Source: UPXZ01 sp047973025 (lineage in GTDB: Bacteria; Bacteroidota; Bacteroidia; Bacteroidales; Paludibacteraceae). Taken from it: a stretch of 17,139 nt of DNA. A program made the translations under genes and the position numbers. Location: positions 1 through 17,139 of the forward strand of contig JBKEBE010000079.1 in assembly GCA_047973025.1 (NCBI GenBank). The letters run 5' to 3'. Of this stretch, positions 6,001-13,249 are shown piece by piece; positions within the stretch are counted from its first letter, which is position 1; every line of letters begins with the position of its first letter. A model generated the notes under the pieces. That model was given only the letters and a program-made list of their open reading frames with translations, was not told where the DNA came from and did no database searches.

Positions 6001-6368
6001 CTGTAGGTAGTTTTAACAAAATTAATAAATCAAATTATGTGTTTACTGCGGAATGTATTTTATTGTACTATCGATTTATTATTTCTCTATAGTTTGTAAA
6101 CTATATTTGATTAGTATTATTTGTAAAATAATTTTGAGAATACGGTTGAGTCTGCTACATCCACTTTAAGGATGTAAATACCGGATGTCAATGACGCGAT
6201 ACTGAAAGTTTCGTTGATTCCCGCGGATACGTTCATTTTGAAATTGCCATTTGTATCATAGATTCCGGCAGAATTGATTGTTAAATCAGTAACATACTGT
6301 GTTCCGGATTTAAATCTATATTTTAATGTGCTACTTACTCTGGTTATTACCATTGTCATGTCCGAGTA
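5995..6368 (-). repeat. T9SS-domain cassette, copy 3
   Basis: This copy contains the sorting domain of the pseudo-protease gene (6117-6368) plus the linker up to the start codon of the next gene (5998-6000). Relative to copy 1 about 96 bases are missing. The deletion endpoints correspond to two TAAACGA direct repeats in copy 1 (478-484 and 574-580). Confidence 0.85.
6088..6105 (-). other. Hairpin in cassette linker, copy 3
   Basis: TATAGTTT (6088-6095) and AAACTATA (6098-6105) are perfect reverse complements around GT, 12 bases after the stop codon of the minus-strand secreted protein gene. The equivalent hairpin in copy 1 (465-490) has different arm bases. It may mark a transcript end. Confidence 0.45.
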
Positions 6369-8150
6369 GGGGAGGGCTCCAACGGTAACAGTAGAACTGT
6401 TAGAACTACCGCTTGAATTTTGTGCCGTAACATAAATAGTGGTTTTACGGTTAGTAGGCAGAGAGTTTAACAGACAAGTCAAGTCTTCTTTGTTTGCTTT
6501 TTCTATGACATATTGAGTTGGGCCGCCCGATGTCGTGTAGTTTATTTTATAACTGGTAGCACCTTGCGATGAGTAGCTGACCAAAGCGTCTGTTGTCATA
6601 CTTGTTGTGTTTGTTTTAGTAACACCAATAATAGGAGAAGATGGCGCATTAGGCAACAACACTTTTTTATACCCGGTAAAATAATAGTCAGATGTACCTA
6701 CCCACGAGCTATAGTAGGGATTGTATGATTTGAAAAAGATATATCCGATTATAAATCCGGTTTCAGGGTCTCTCTGCCATTGATAATCCGGCAACGAAGC
6801 GTAATTAACCGGCAAAATACCTGCAGAAAAATTATCTTGTGCTAACGTGTAATACTCTCCATCTAGTTTAACGAGTTGTAACCCGAAAAATTGTATGCTT
6901 CCCCAATCTAAATATGGAGGCGTGTTTGGTCTAAAAGTGTAGTTTACGTTGGGAAATAAATTTGTTATAGAACTTCCGTCTGTACTCACAATATCACAAC
7001 TTTGATAATGCAATGACGTGTTAATATCATTACGCCACCCCATCTCTTGCAGAATCCTTTTGGTTAATGGAGTTATCGTACGAATTATATCTCCGGAGTA
7101 AAGACTAAATTTCATCAACTCTTGATTATCCAAATCAAATATTTTGTTCAGTGATGCTGTGGTAAAATCAGTTATATTGTCAGAATATGATAGATCATTT
7201 AGCATTGACGCAATATTTTCCCCGTACGCGTTAAAATACACATCATTCAAATACAAAAAAGATAGAATACTACTTGTGTTATTAAGCACATTCGAGAAAT
7301 GTACACCTTGATTGTTGACGAGGTAAGTGTCAAATAAATATGGGTATTCATACCCGGTTGCAACAGCATTCGTGTAGCTTAAATTTGATCCATCCCTTCT
7401 TATTGAACTGACAAATCCACAACCGACAACCATTTCGCGTAAGATTACAGTTGTCAAATCGAATTGGTACTCAGAAATATTTGTGTTTAATGTATCGGTA
7501 TAAAAGTCGATATCAGGATTTAACTTTATTATCATGTCGGGTGTTGATGGGTCTGTATCTGCCAAATACTCTCTGTTGGCTAATGCTTGATGTATTAGTT
7601 TATTCATTCCGCTTCTATCTCTGTCGGGATTAGAAGTGCCGGGATTTCGATAACCGTAATTGTTTAACACAAAATTAGTTGTAGTAACAGCCAATATGTC
7701 GTCATCTGTAGTATATAGAGGAAGATCACTTGCTGTCGCATACATTATTTGTACAGTAAGAGGAAAATCTTCGGGAATAACTTCAGCCAATAGTCTGGCA
7801 GTCTTGATGAAAGCGGGTGTATATTGTTCCTGTTGGGGTTGGTTCTCTATTCTGATTTTTGATGCGCGGTTTTTTGATATGGAGTTAATTTTGACAACAG
7901 GTGTTGTCATTATCCTTTGTTTGCCAATGGAACTGGTTGTCTCACTTAAGTTTATTACATCTCTTGCTGAGACTTGCAGTGTGATAATCAAGCATGCAAT
8001 GACTAATAATATTTTTTTTATCTCTTTCTGTGTTTTAAACGGTTTTATACATTGTACGAGCAATTCTAACAAATAGATACAACCTATAATTCTCGTTTTT
8101 TCTTTTCCCCTACTCGTAAAGCTTTTCGGGGTTACCGCTCTTTTTTTCAC
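6117..8150 (-). CDS. Secreted T9SS protein with inactivated metalloprotease domain
   Basis: Read from GTG at 8150 this gives 677 residues. The true start is unclear, because the signal peptide (KKILLVIACLIITLQVSA, about 44-61) has no ATG just before it in frame. Leu codons (TTG) at 27 or 30, or a one-base error after ATG at 8052, are alternatives. Residues about 108-372 follow the layout of a secreted metzincin-like protease: YQFDLTTVILREMVVGCGF (228-246) stands where related proteins have HExxHGxGF, then YLFDTYLVNNQGV (271-283), NQELMKF (342-348) and the closing ILQEMGW (366-372). Both zinc His positions are replaced (Arg and Val), so catalysis is unlikely. Residues 502-592 resemble a fibronectin type III domain and 595-677 are a T9SS type-A sorting domain. 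The product is probably a surface-attached binding protein. Assignment of the protease fold is by motif layout only. Confidence 0.82.
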   Translation of the reverse strand: MKKRAVTPKSFTSRGKEKTRIIGCIYLLELLVQCIKPFKTQKEIKKILLVIACLIITLQVSARDVINLSETTSSIGKQRIMTTPVVKINSISKNRASKIRIENQPQQEQYTPAFIKTARLLAEVIPEDFPLTVQIMYATASDLPLYTTDDDILAVTTTNFVLNNYGYRNPGTSNPDRDRSGMNKLIHQALANREYLADTDPSTPDMIIKLNPDIDFYTDTLNTNISEYQFDLTTVILREMVVGCGFVSSIRRDGSNLSYTNAVATGYEYPYLFDTYLVNNQGVHFSNVLNNTSSILSFLYLNDVYFNAYGENIASMLNDLSYSDNITDFTTASLNKIFDLDNQELMKFSLYSGDIIRTITPLTKRILQEMGWRNDINTSLHYQSCDIVSTDGSSITNLFPNVNYTFRPNTPPYLDWGSIQFFGLQLVKLDGEYYTLAQDNFSAGILPVNYASLPDYQWQRDPETGFIIGYIFFKSYNPYYSSWVGTSDYYFTGYKKVLLPNAPSSPIIGVTKTNTTSMTTDALVSYSSQGATSYKINYTTSGGPTQYVIEKANKEDLTCLLNSLPTNRKTTIYVTAQNSSGSSNSSTVTVGALPYSDMTMVITRVSSTLKYRFKSGTQYVTDLTINSAGIYDTNGNFKMNVSAGINETFSIASLTSGIYILKVDVADSTVFSKLFYK

Positions 8151-8186
8151 GCGACCTAAAAGTTAAATCTGTGCTTTTCGGACACG

Positions 8187-8219
8187 CCGACGCCGGTTTT
8201 AACTTAAAACAGGTGTCGG
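8187..8219. other. Imperfect 16-bp inverted repeat
   Basis: CCGACGCCGGTTTTAA (8187-8202) and TTAAAACAGGTGTCGG (8204-8219) are reverse complements at 14 of 16 positions, one mismatch being G-U in plus-strand RNA, around a single central C. A second small hairpin, AACTC-TAAAAA-GAGTT (8220-8235), follows at once. It could be a palindromic protein-binding site or a terminator facing either direction. Confidence 0.5.
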
Positions 8220-8236
8220 AACTCTAAAAAGAGTTG

Positions 8237-8244
8237 TATTTTTG
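8237..8244 (+). promoter_or_regulatory. Possible Bacteroidota -7 box
   Basis: TATTTTTG fits TAnnTTTG. No clear -33 TTG was found at the right distance. If active it would start a non-coding or leader RNA running through the hairpins towards ileS. Confidence 0.25.
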
Positions 8245-8351
8245 CAGTCGCCTTCTTGTCGGGTTTGGTGAATAATCGGTTTCTCGAAATTGGTTTGAAA
8301 AAAGTTGTCCCACCTTTTTCCGCTATGCCTCGCGAGAAGGCTTTTTTGGGG

Positions 8352-8386
8352 TTTACACCGACAGATGGCGAGCCTGTCGGCGTAAA
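8352..8386 (-). other. 13-bp inverted repeat (G-U paired on minus strand)
   Basis: TTTACACCGACAG (8352-8364) and CTGTCGGCGTAAA (8374-8386) pair over 13 positions. The single A/C mismatch on the plus strand becomes a G-U pair in minus-strand RNA, which suggests that if the structure acts as RNA it does so from the minus strand. Confidence 0.45.
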
Positions 8387-8586
8387 GAAAACGTGTTCTC
8401 ATACGTTATTTACGCGGTGTTTTACCGCTGTATCCCCAATTATTGTCATACAACCCAACAAACTTATGTAAAAAAGTGTAATCAAAAGCAAAAAAACATA
8501 ATGAATCTTAATTTTTTGTTAATAATTTTATATGGGCTTTTGTCTTTTTACATTTCTTCCTTTTTCGTATTTCCACAAAATATTCG

Positions 8587-8594
8587 TAATTTTG
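8587..8594 (+). promoter_or_regulatory. Likely -7 box of ileS
   Basis: TAATTTTG matches the Bacteroidota TAnnTTTG consensus and lies 91 bases before the ileS start, predicting a transcript start near 8600. The expected -33 region (about 8561-8567) is T-rich but lacks a perfect TTTG. Confidence 0.45.
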
Positions 8595-8684
8595 CACCCT
8601 TATTTTATTCAGGGCTAATTGGTTGATTTTTTCTGTGTTGAAAATCGGACTGAATATCCCGTAATTTTAGATTAACTCGTTTCC

Positions 8685-11600
8685 ATGAAAAAGAATTTCA
8701 ACGAATATTCCGGCTTAAACCTTTCCGAAGTCAATAAAACCATACTCGCGTATTGGAACGCGAACAACCTGTTTCACAAAAGCATTGAGACGCGCTACGG
8801 GAAGCCCGCATTTGTGTTTTACGAAGGACCGCCGTCGGCTAACGGTATGCCGGGCATCCACCACGTGATGGCTCGGACGATTAAGGATGTTTTTTGTCGT
8901 TTCAAGACCATGCAGGGATTTCGGGTAGAGCGCAAAGCGGGATGGGATACGCACGGATTGCCTGTGGAGTTGAGTGTGGAAAAATCGCTGGGCATTACCA
9001 AGGAAGACATCGGCAAAACCATTTCGGTAGAAGAGTACAACCGAGCCTGCCGCACCGAAGTGATGAAATACACCAAAGAGTGGGAAGATCTGACCGAAAA
9101 AATGGGCTACTGGGTGGATATGAACGACCCATACATCACGTATGACAACCGCTACATCGAAACACTCTGGTGGTTGCTGAAACAACTCTACAACAAGGAC
9201 TTGCTGTACAAAGGCTACACCATTCAGCCCTACTCGCCCGCGGCGGGAACCGGTCTCTCCACACACGAACTGAACCAGCCCGGATGCTACCGCGATGTGA
9301 AAGACACTACCGCTATGGTACAATTCGCCATAAAGCCAAACCAAAAGAACGCCCCATTTGACATTGAAAACGTTTTCTTTCTCGCTTGGACAACCACCCC
9401 GTGGACTTTGCCGAGCAACACCGCCTTGGCGGTAGGTGCCAACATAGATTATGCGCTGGTAAAGGCGCAAAATCCCTATTCCAAAGAGACAGCCAAGTAC
9501 ATTCTTGCTGAAGCACTTTTGCCGGCTGTAATGGGCAAAAATGAATATGAAATTTTAGCAAAATACAAAGGCTCGGAACTTGCCGGGATGGAATACGAGC
9601 AGCTAATCCCGTGGGTAAATCCGGGTCAAGGCGCGTTTCGTGTGGTAGTCGGCGATTTTGTAACCACCGAAGACGGTACGGGAATCGTACACATCGCGCC
9701 TACGTTTGGCGCCGATGATGATCGGGTCGCCAAACAAAACGGTATTCCGCCCCTGATTTTGATCGATAAAGACGGCAACAGGCGGCCCATGGTTGACCTG
9801 ACCGGAAAATTTTATAAAATAGAAGACTTGGACGCTGATTTTGTCGCTAAAAGCGTCAACGTTGCGCTTTACCGCGAGTACGCCGGACGTTTTGTAAAGA
9901 ATGATTACGACGAAACGCTGACCGAAAGCGACGCTACGTTGGATGTCGATTTGTCCGTCATGCTGAAGCAACAAGGCAAAGCGTTCAAAATAGAGAAGCA
10001 CGTCCACAGCTACCCGCACTGCTGGCGTACCGACAAACCGGTACTCTACTATCCGCTGGATAGCTGGTTTGTGAAAACGACCGCCCGTCGCGAGGAGATG
10101 ATCGCACTGAACAACACCATCAACTGGAAACCCGCTTCTACCGGAACCGGACGTTTCGGAAAATGGCTCGAAAACCTGCAAGACTGGAACCTGAGCCGAA
10201 GTCGCTACTGGGGTACGCCACTCCCCATCTGGCGGACGGAAGACGGAACGGAAGAAATCTGCATTGGTTCGGTAGAAGAACTGATGACCGAAATCGAAAA
10301 ATCGATTCAAGCCGGATTTATGACGGAAAATCCCTATGAAAATTTCAAAGTTGGCGATTTCTCTGCCGAAAACTACGATCCGGCAAACATAGACCTGCAT
10401 CGTCCTTTCGTGGACAATATTCTTTTGGTTTCCCCCTCGGGAAAAGTCATGAAACGCGAATTGGATTTGATTGACGTGTGGTTCGACAGTGGCGCGATGC
10501 CTTTCGCACAATTGCATTATCCGTTTGAAAACAAAGCGATGGTTGAAAATCAGGATTTTTATCCCGCCGATTTTATTTCCGAAGGTGTTGACCAAACGCG
10601 TGGCTGGTTTTTTACGCTACACGCCATCAGCGCAATGGTTAAAAACTCCGTAGCCTTTAAAAACGTTATTTCCAACGGATTGGTACTTGATAAGACCGGT
10701 GCGAAAATGTCCAAACGATTAGGAAACGCGGTCGATCCATTTTCTACCATCGAAAAATACGGCTCCGATCCACTTCGCTGGTACATGATGACCAACGCTT
10801 CGCCGTGGGACAACCTGAAATTCGACGTGGAAGGGGTGGAAGAAGTCCGCCGCAAATTTTTCGGCACGCTTTACAACACCTACTCTTTCTTCGCGCTGTA
10901 TGCCAATGTGGATAATTTCGATACTTCCGAAGTACAAATTCCCGTAAGTGAACGACCCGAAATAGACCGCTGGATTATATCCTTGCTCAATACGCTGGTA
11001 AGAGATGTAAAATCATACTACGAAGACTACGAGCCGACAAAAGCCGGACGCGCTATTTCTGATTTTGTGGGCGAAAACCTGAGCAACTGGTATGTTCGCC
11101 TTAATCGGAAACGCTTCTGGGGCGGGGAATACGACCGTGATAAACTATCAGCTTACCAAACGCTGTACGCCTGTCTGGAAACCGTGTCGAGATTGATGGC
11201 ACCTATCGCACCGTTCTATGCCGACCTGCTCTATCGGGATTTAACAGGCGAAGTATCGGTTCATTTAGCCGATTTTCCTTCCTTTGACGAATCGTTCATC
11301 GATGAAAATTTGGAAGAATGTATGCAATTAGCCCAACAGACATCTTCCATGATACTTGCCCTGCGTCGCAAAGCGGAAAAGAAAGTACGCCAGCCGTTAT
11401 CGAGAGCCGTAGTTCCCGCACCGGATGAGAAGACGATGCGACAAATCAACTACATAGCCGATTTGATAAAAGCGGAAGTCAACGTAAAAGAATTGGAAGT
11501 GATTCCGCCCGATGCCGAATTGGATAATTTGGTCAAAAAAATCAAACCCAATTTCAAAACATTGGGTAAAAAATACGGCAAGCAGATGAAAGAAATCGCG

Positions 11601-12056
11601 ACAGCTATGCCGAGTATGACCAAACAGCAAATTGCCGAAATCGAACTAAAAGGCGAATATACGATCAACCTGCCTTCCGGCGATGTGTTGCTCACAACAG
11701 AAGATGTGGAAATTTTCACGGAAGATATGCCGGGGTGGCTCGTAGCCAATGAGGGCAGACTGACCGTGGCGTTGGACATAACGGTAACGGAAGAATTGCT
11801 GAAAGAAGGAATCGCGCGCGAATTGGTTAACCGCATCCAAAATATCCGTAAATCAAACGGATACGAGATTACCGATAAAATCGAAATCCGGATAGAAGAA
11901 AATCCACGAATCAATGAAGCTGTAAGAGCTTATTCGGAGTATATCGCGACGCAAACCTTAGCAAATTCAATCCATTTAGTACCCGAATTGAAAGAGAAAA
12001 CAGTGTTGGACTTCGATGAATATGACGTAAATATTCTTGTAATTAAACAATCCTAA
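8685..12056 (+). CDS. ileS: Isoleucyl-tRNA synthetase
   Basis: This 1123-residue class I aminoacyl-tRNA synthetase charges tRNA-Ile in the cytoplasm. GPPSANGMPGIHH (48-60) is the Bacteroidota form of the ATP-binding HIGH motif. WTTTPWTLPSN (235-245) and VHIAPTFGADDD mark the CP1 editing domain that removes mischarged valine. WFDSG (599-603) and KMSKR (674-678) complete the catalytic core. The anticodon-binding helical domain and a long C-terminal extension (about 880-1123, with IKPNFKTLGKKYGKQMKEIA) follow. The length and this C-terminus fit the longer, eukaryote-like IleRS type rather than the shorter one with a C-terminal zinc site. The start at 8685 is the first ATG of the conserved N-terminus (NEYSGLNLSEVNKTILAYW). 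The gene is complete, stands alone after an AT-rich leader, and has higher G+C than the left half of the window. Confidence 0.98.
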   Translation: MKKNFNEYSGLNLSEVNKTILAYWNANNLFHKSIETRYGKPAFVFYEGPPSANGMPGIHHVMARTIKDVFCRFKTMQGFRVERKAGWDTHGLPVELSVEKSLGITKEDIGKTISVEEYNRACRTEVMKYTKEWEDLTEKMGYWVDMNDPYITYDNRYIETLWWLLKQLYNKDLLYKGYTIQPYSPAAGTGLSTHELNQPGCYRDVKDTTAMVQFAIKPNQKNAPFDIENVFFLAWTTTPWTLPSNTALAVGANIDYALVKAQNPYSKETAKYILAEALLPAVMGKNEYEILAKYKGSELAGMEYEQLIPWVNPGQGAFRVVVGDFVTTEDGTGIVHIAPTFGADDDRVAKQNGIPPLILIDKDGNRRPMVDLTGKFYKIEDLDADFVAKSVNVALYREYAGRFVKNDYDETLTESDATLDVDLSVMLKQQGKAFKIEKHVHSYPHCWRTDKPVLYYPLDSWFVKTTARREEMIALNNTINWKPASTGTGRFGKWLENLQDWNLSRSRYWGTPLPIWRTEDGTEEICIGSVEELMTEIEKSIQAGFMTENPYENFKVGDFSAENYDPANIDLHRPFVDNILLVSPSGKVMKRELDLIDVWFDSGAMPFAQLHYPFENKAMVENQDFYPADFISEGVDQTRGWFFTLHAISAMVKNSVAFKNVISNGLVLDKTGAKMSKRLGNAVDPFSTIEKYGSDPLRWYMMTNASPWDNLKFDVEGVEEVRRKFFGTLYNTYSFFALYANVDNFDTSEVQIPVSERPEIDRWIISLLNTLVRDVKSYYEDYEPTKAGRAISDFVGENLSNWYVRLNRKRFWGGEYDRDKLSAYQTLYACLETVSRLMAPIAPFYADLLYRDLTGEVSVHLADFPSFDESFIDENLEECMQLAQQTSSMILALRRKAEKKVRQPLSRAVVPAPDEKTMRQINYIADLIKAEVNVKELEVIPPDAELDNLVKKIKPNFKTLGKKYGKQMKEIATAMPSMTKQQIAEIELKGEYTINLPSGDVLLTTEDVEIFTEDMPGWLVANEGRLTVALDITVTEELLKEGIARELVNRIQNIRKSNGYEITDKIEIRIEENPRINEAVRAYSEYIATQTLANSIHLVPELKEKTVLDFDEYDVNILVIKQS

Positions 12057-12107
12057 GTTCCATTGGTAAAAAATGCCTAAAAGGACATCAGGTTTGATAA
12101 AATTCCC

Positions 12108-12115
12108 TACCTTTG
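12108..12115 (+). promoter_or_regulatory. Likely -7 box of the DUF72 gene
   Basis: TACCTTTG fits TAnnTTTG exactly and lies 98 bases before the DUF72 start. A TTTG at about 12093 is too close to be the usual -33 element, so the call rests on the -7 box alone. A separate promoter would make the gene independent of ileS. Confidence 0.4.
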
Positions 12116-12213
12116 TTTGTCTAAAGCGAGTCCGTCGATACATCATGCCCGACATGTGCCAAAAAAAATGATTTGAGCACGCCATACGGCAATAAAAAAC
12201 CAAAGATTCAAGT

Positions 12214-13092
12214 ATGAAATACGGAAAAGTTGACAAACCGGAATTGGTCGATTTCACTTTGCCCATCGATAGCCCGACTACGGCAGAAGTGCTTTTTCGT
12301 TCAAACAAAGAAAATTTTAAGGTGTCGGTAGGTTGCGCCAAATGGAATAGAACCGATCTGAAAGGATTTTATCCCCGCGGGACAAAGGATGAGCTTTCAT
12401 ACTATTCAACGCAGTTCAATTCTATTGAGCTGAACGCTACTTTTTACAACATGCCTTCCCGAGAGCAGGTCGTAAAATGGCGAGATAAGACGCCGGACGG
12501 TTTCAAATTTTTCCCCAAAATTACCAATTCAATCAGTCATTATCGCCGACTACTCAACGTGAAAGATTTAATCGACGTTTATTGCGATGCCGTCGCCTAT
12601 TTTGAAGAAAAATTAGGCATGGTGTTTCTACAGTTGAACGAGCAGTTTTCTCCCAATGAATTTGGTAAACTTATCGATTTTGTAACCTATTTTCCCAAAG
12701 TCATTCCGTTGGGAGTCGAAGTACGTAACGAGAAGTGGTTTAGCGATGCGGGAGCTTGGAATGATTTTTGTAAATTGCTCGAAGAAAACCAAACTACAAA
12801 TTTAGTAACCGATGTGGCCGGAAGGCGGGATATGGTACATCAGCGACTGACGACACCTGCCGCCTTTATCCGTTTTACCGGATGCAACGTTGACGAGATC
12901 GATCGTAGGCGAATGAATGACTGGGCGGAGCGAATAGCCGTGTGGAAGGCACAGGGATTGGAAAATCTGTATTTCTTTGTTCATCAAAATTTTGAAGTAT
13001 CGTCGCCACTGCTTTCAGGCTATTTTGTGCAACAATTGAATGAAAAATTTGGAACTGATCTCATAGTACCGGATGTGTACGGCAATGGATGA
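12214..13092 (+). CDS. DUF72 (YecE-family) protein
   Basis: The 292-residue cytoplasmic protein is a DUF72/YecE-family TIM-barrel protein of unproven biochemical role. Family marks in order: VGCAKWN (39-45) on the first strand, FNSIELNATFYNMP (68-81) with the conserved Glu and the phenylalanine-tyrosine pair, TPDGFKFFPKITNSISH (93-109), LGMVFLQLNEQF (134-145), LGVEVRNEKWF, LVTDVAGRRD, AAFIRFTG and YFFVHQNF near the end. The family usually has a lysine in place of FFP in the third motif (FxFxxKxxxxITH), and the K of FPKITNSISH fills that place. A 30-residue N-terminal extension precedes the barrel. The ATG at 12214 leaves a 157-base gap after ileS with its own -7-like box. recJ follows after another 157 bases in the same direction. 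Confidence 0.92.
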   Translation: MKYGKVDKPELVDFTLPIDSPTTAEVLFRSNKENFKVSVGCAKWNRTDLKGFYPRGTKDELSYYSTQFNSIELNATFYNMPSREQVVKWRDKTPDGFKFFPKITNSISHYRRLLNVKDLIDVYCDAVAYFEEKLGMVFLQLNEQFSPNEFGKLIDFVTYFPKVIPLGVEVRNEKWFSDAGAWNDFCKLLEENQTTNLVTDVAGRRDMVHQRLTTPAAFIRFTGCNVDEIDRRRMNDWAERIAVWKAQGLENLYFFVHQNFEVSSPLLSGYFVQQLNEKFGTDLIVPDVYGNG

Positions 13093-13199
13093 TTTATTGG
13101 TTTTTTTCGGTAGTATTCGAGAACGATTCTCACGCTTAATTGTTATGTTGATATGAGTTGAGATTGAGCGAATCGATGATGGTGATGATGATGGTGTCT

Positions 13200-13224
13200 T
13201 TCGCGAATACAACGGTATCGCGAA
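13200..13224. other. 7-bp inverted repeat upstream of recJ
   Basis: TTCGCGA (13200-13206) and TCGCGAA (13218-13224) are exact reverse complements around an 11-base spacer, 25 bases before the recJ start. It may be a leader hairpin or an operator. A short GAT/GGT-rich run at 13175-13196 sits just upstream. Confidence 0.3.
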
Positions 13225-13249
13225 CCGAAAGTGATTAATACGAAATACA

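Larger units (their letters stand above)
8151..8684. other. Divergent intergenic region rich in inverted repeats
   Basis: No convincing gene lies between the divergently oriented accessory block and ileS. Several frames of 60-77 codons are open on both strands but have no start-site or family support. The block at 8187-8430 is unusually full of inverted repeats (8187-8219, 8220-8235, 8352-8386, 8414-8428), with a TAnnTTTG-type box at 8237-8244. The remainder (8470-8684) is a strongly AT-rich leader of ileS with a second box at 8587-8594. Confidence 0.6.

Noticed and set aside
8199..8471. Overlapping small frames on both strands between the accessory block and ileS
   Set aside because: The region is dominated by inverted repeats, and the frames overlap each other on opposite strands without family support.
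8715..11914. Many long open frames opposite or inside ileS, including one of 330 codons
   Set aside because: They lie in the shadow of a fully conserved synthetase gene, have no start-site support and show His/Phe/Val-rich composition typical of antisense reading of a coding strand.
13175..13196. GAT/GGT-rich short repeat as a phase-variable tract
   Set aside because: Short and imperfect, and outside a coding region or a recognised promoter spacer, so no phase-variation role can be supported.
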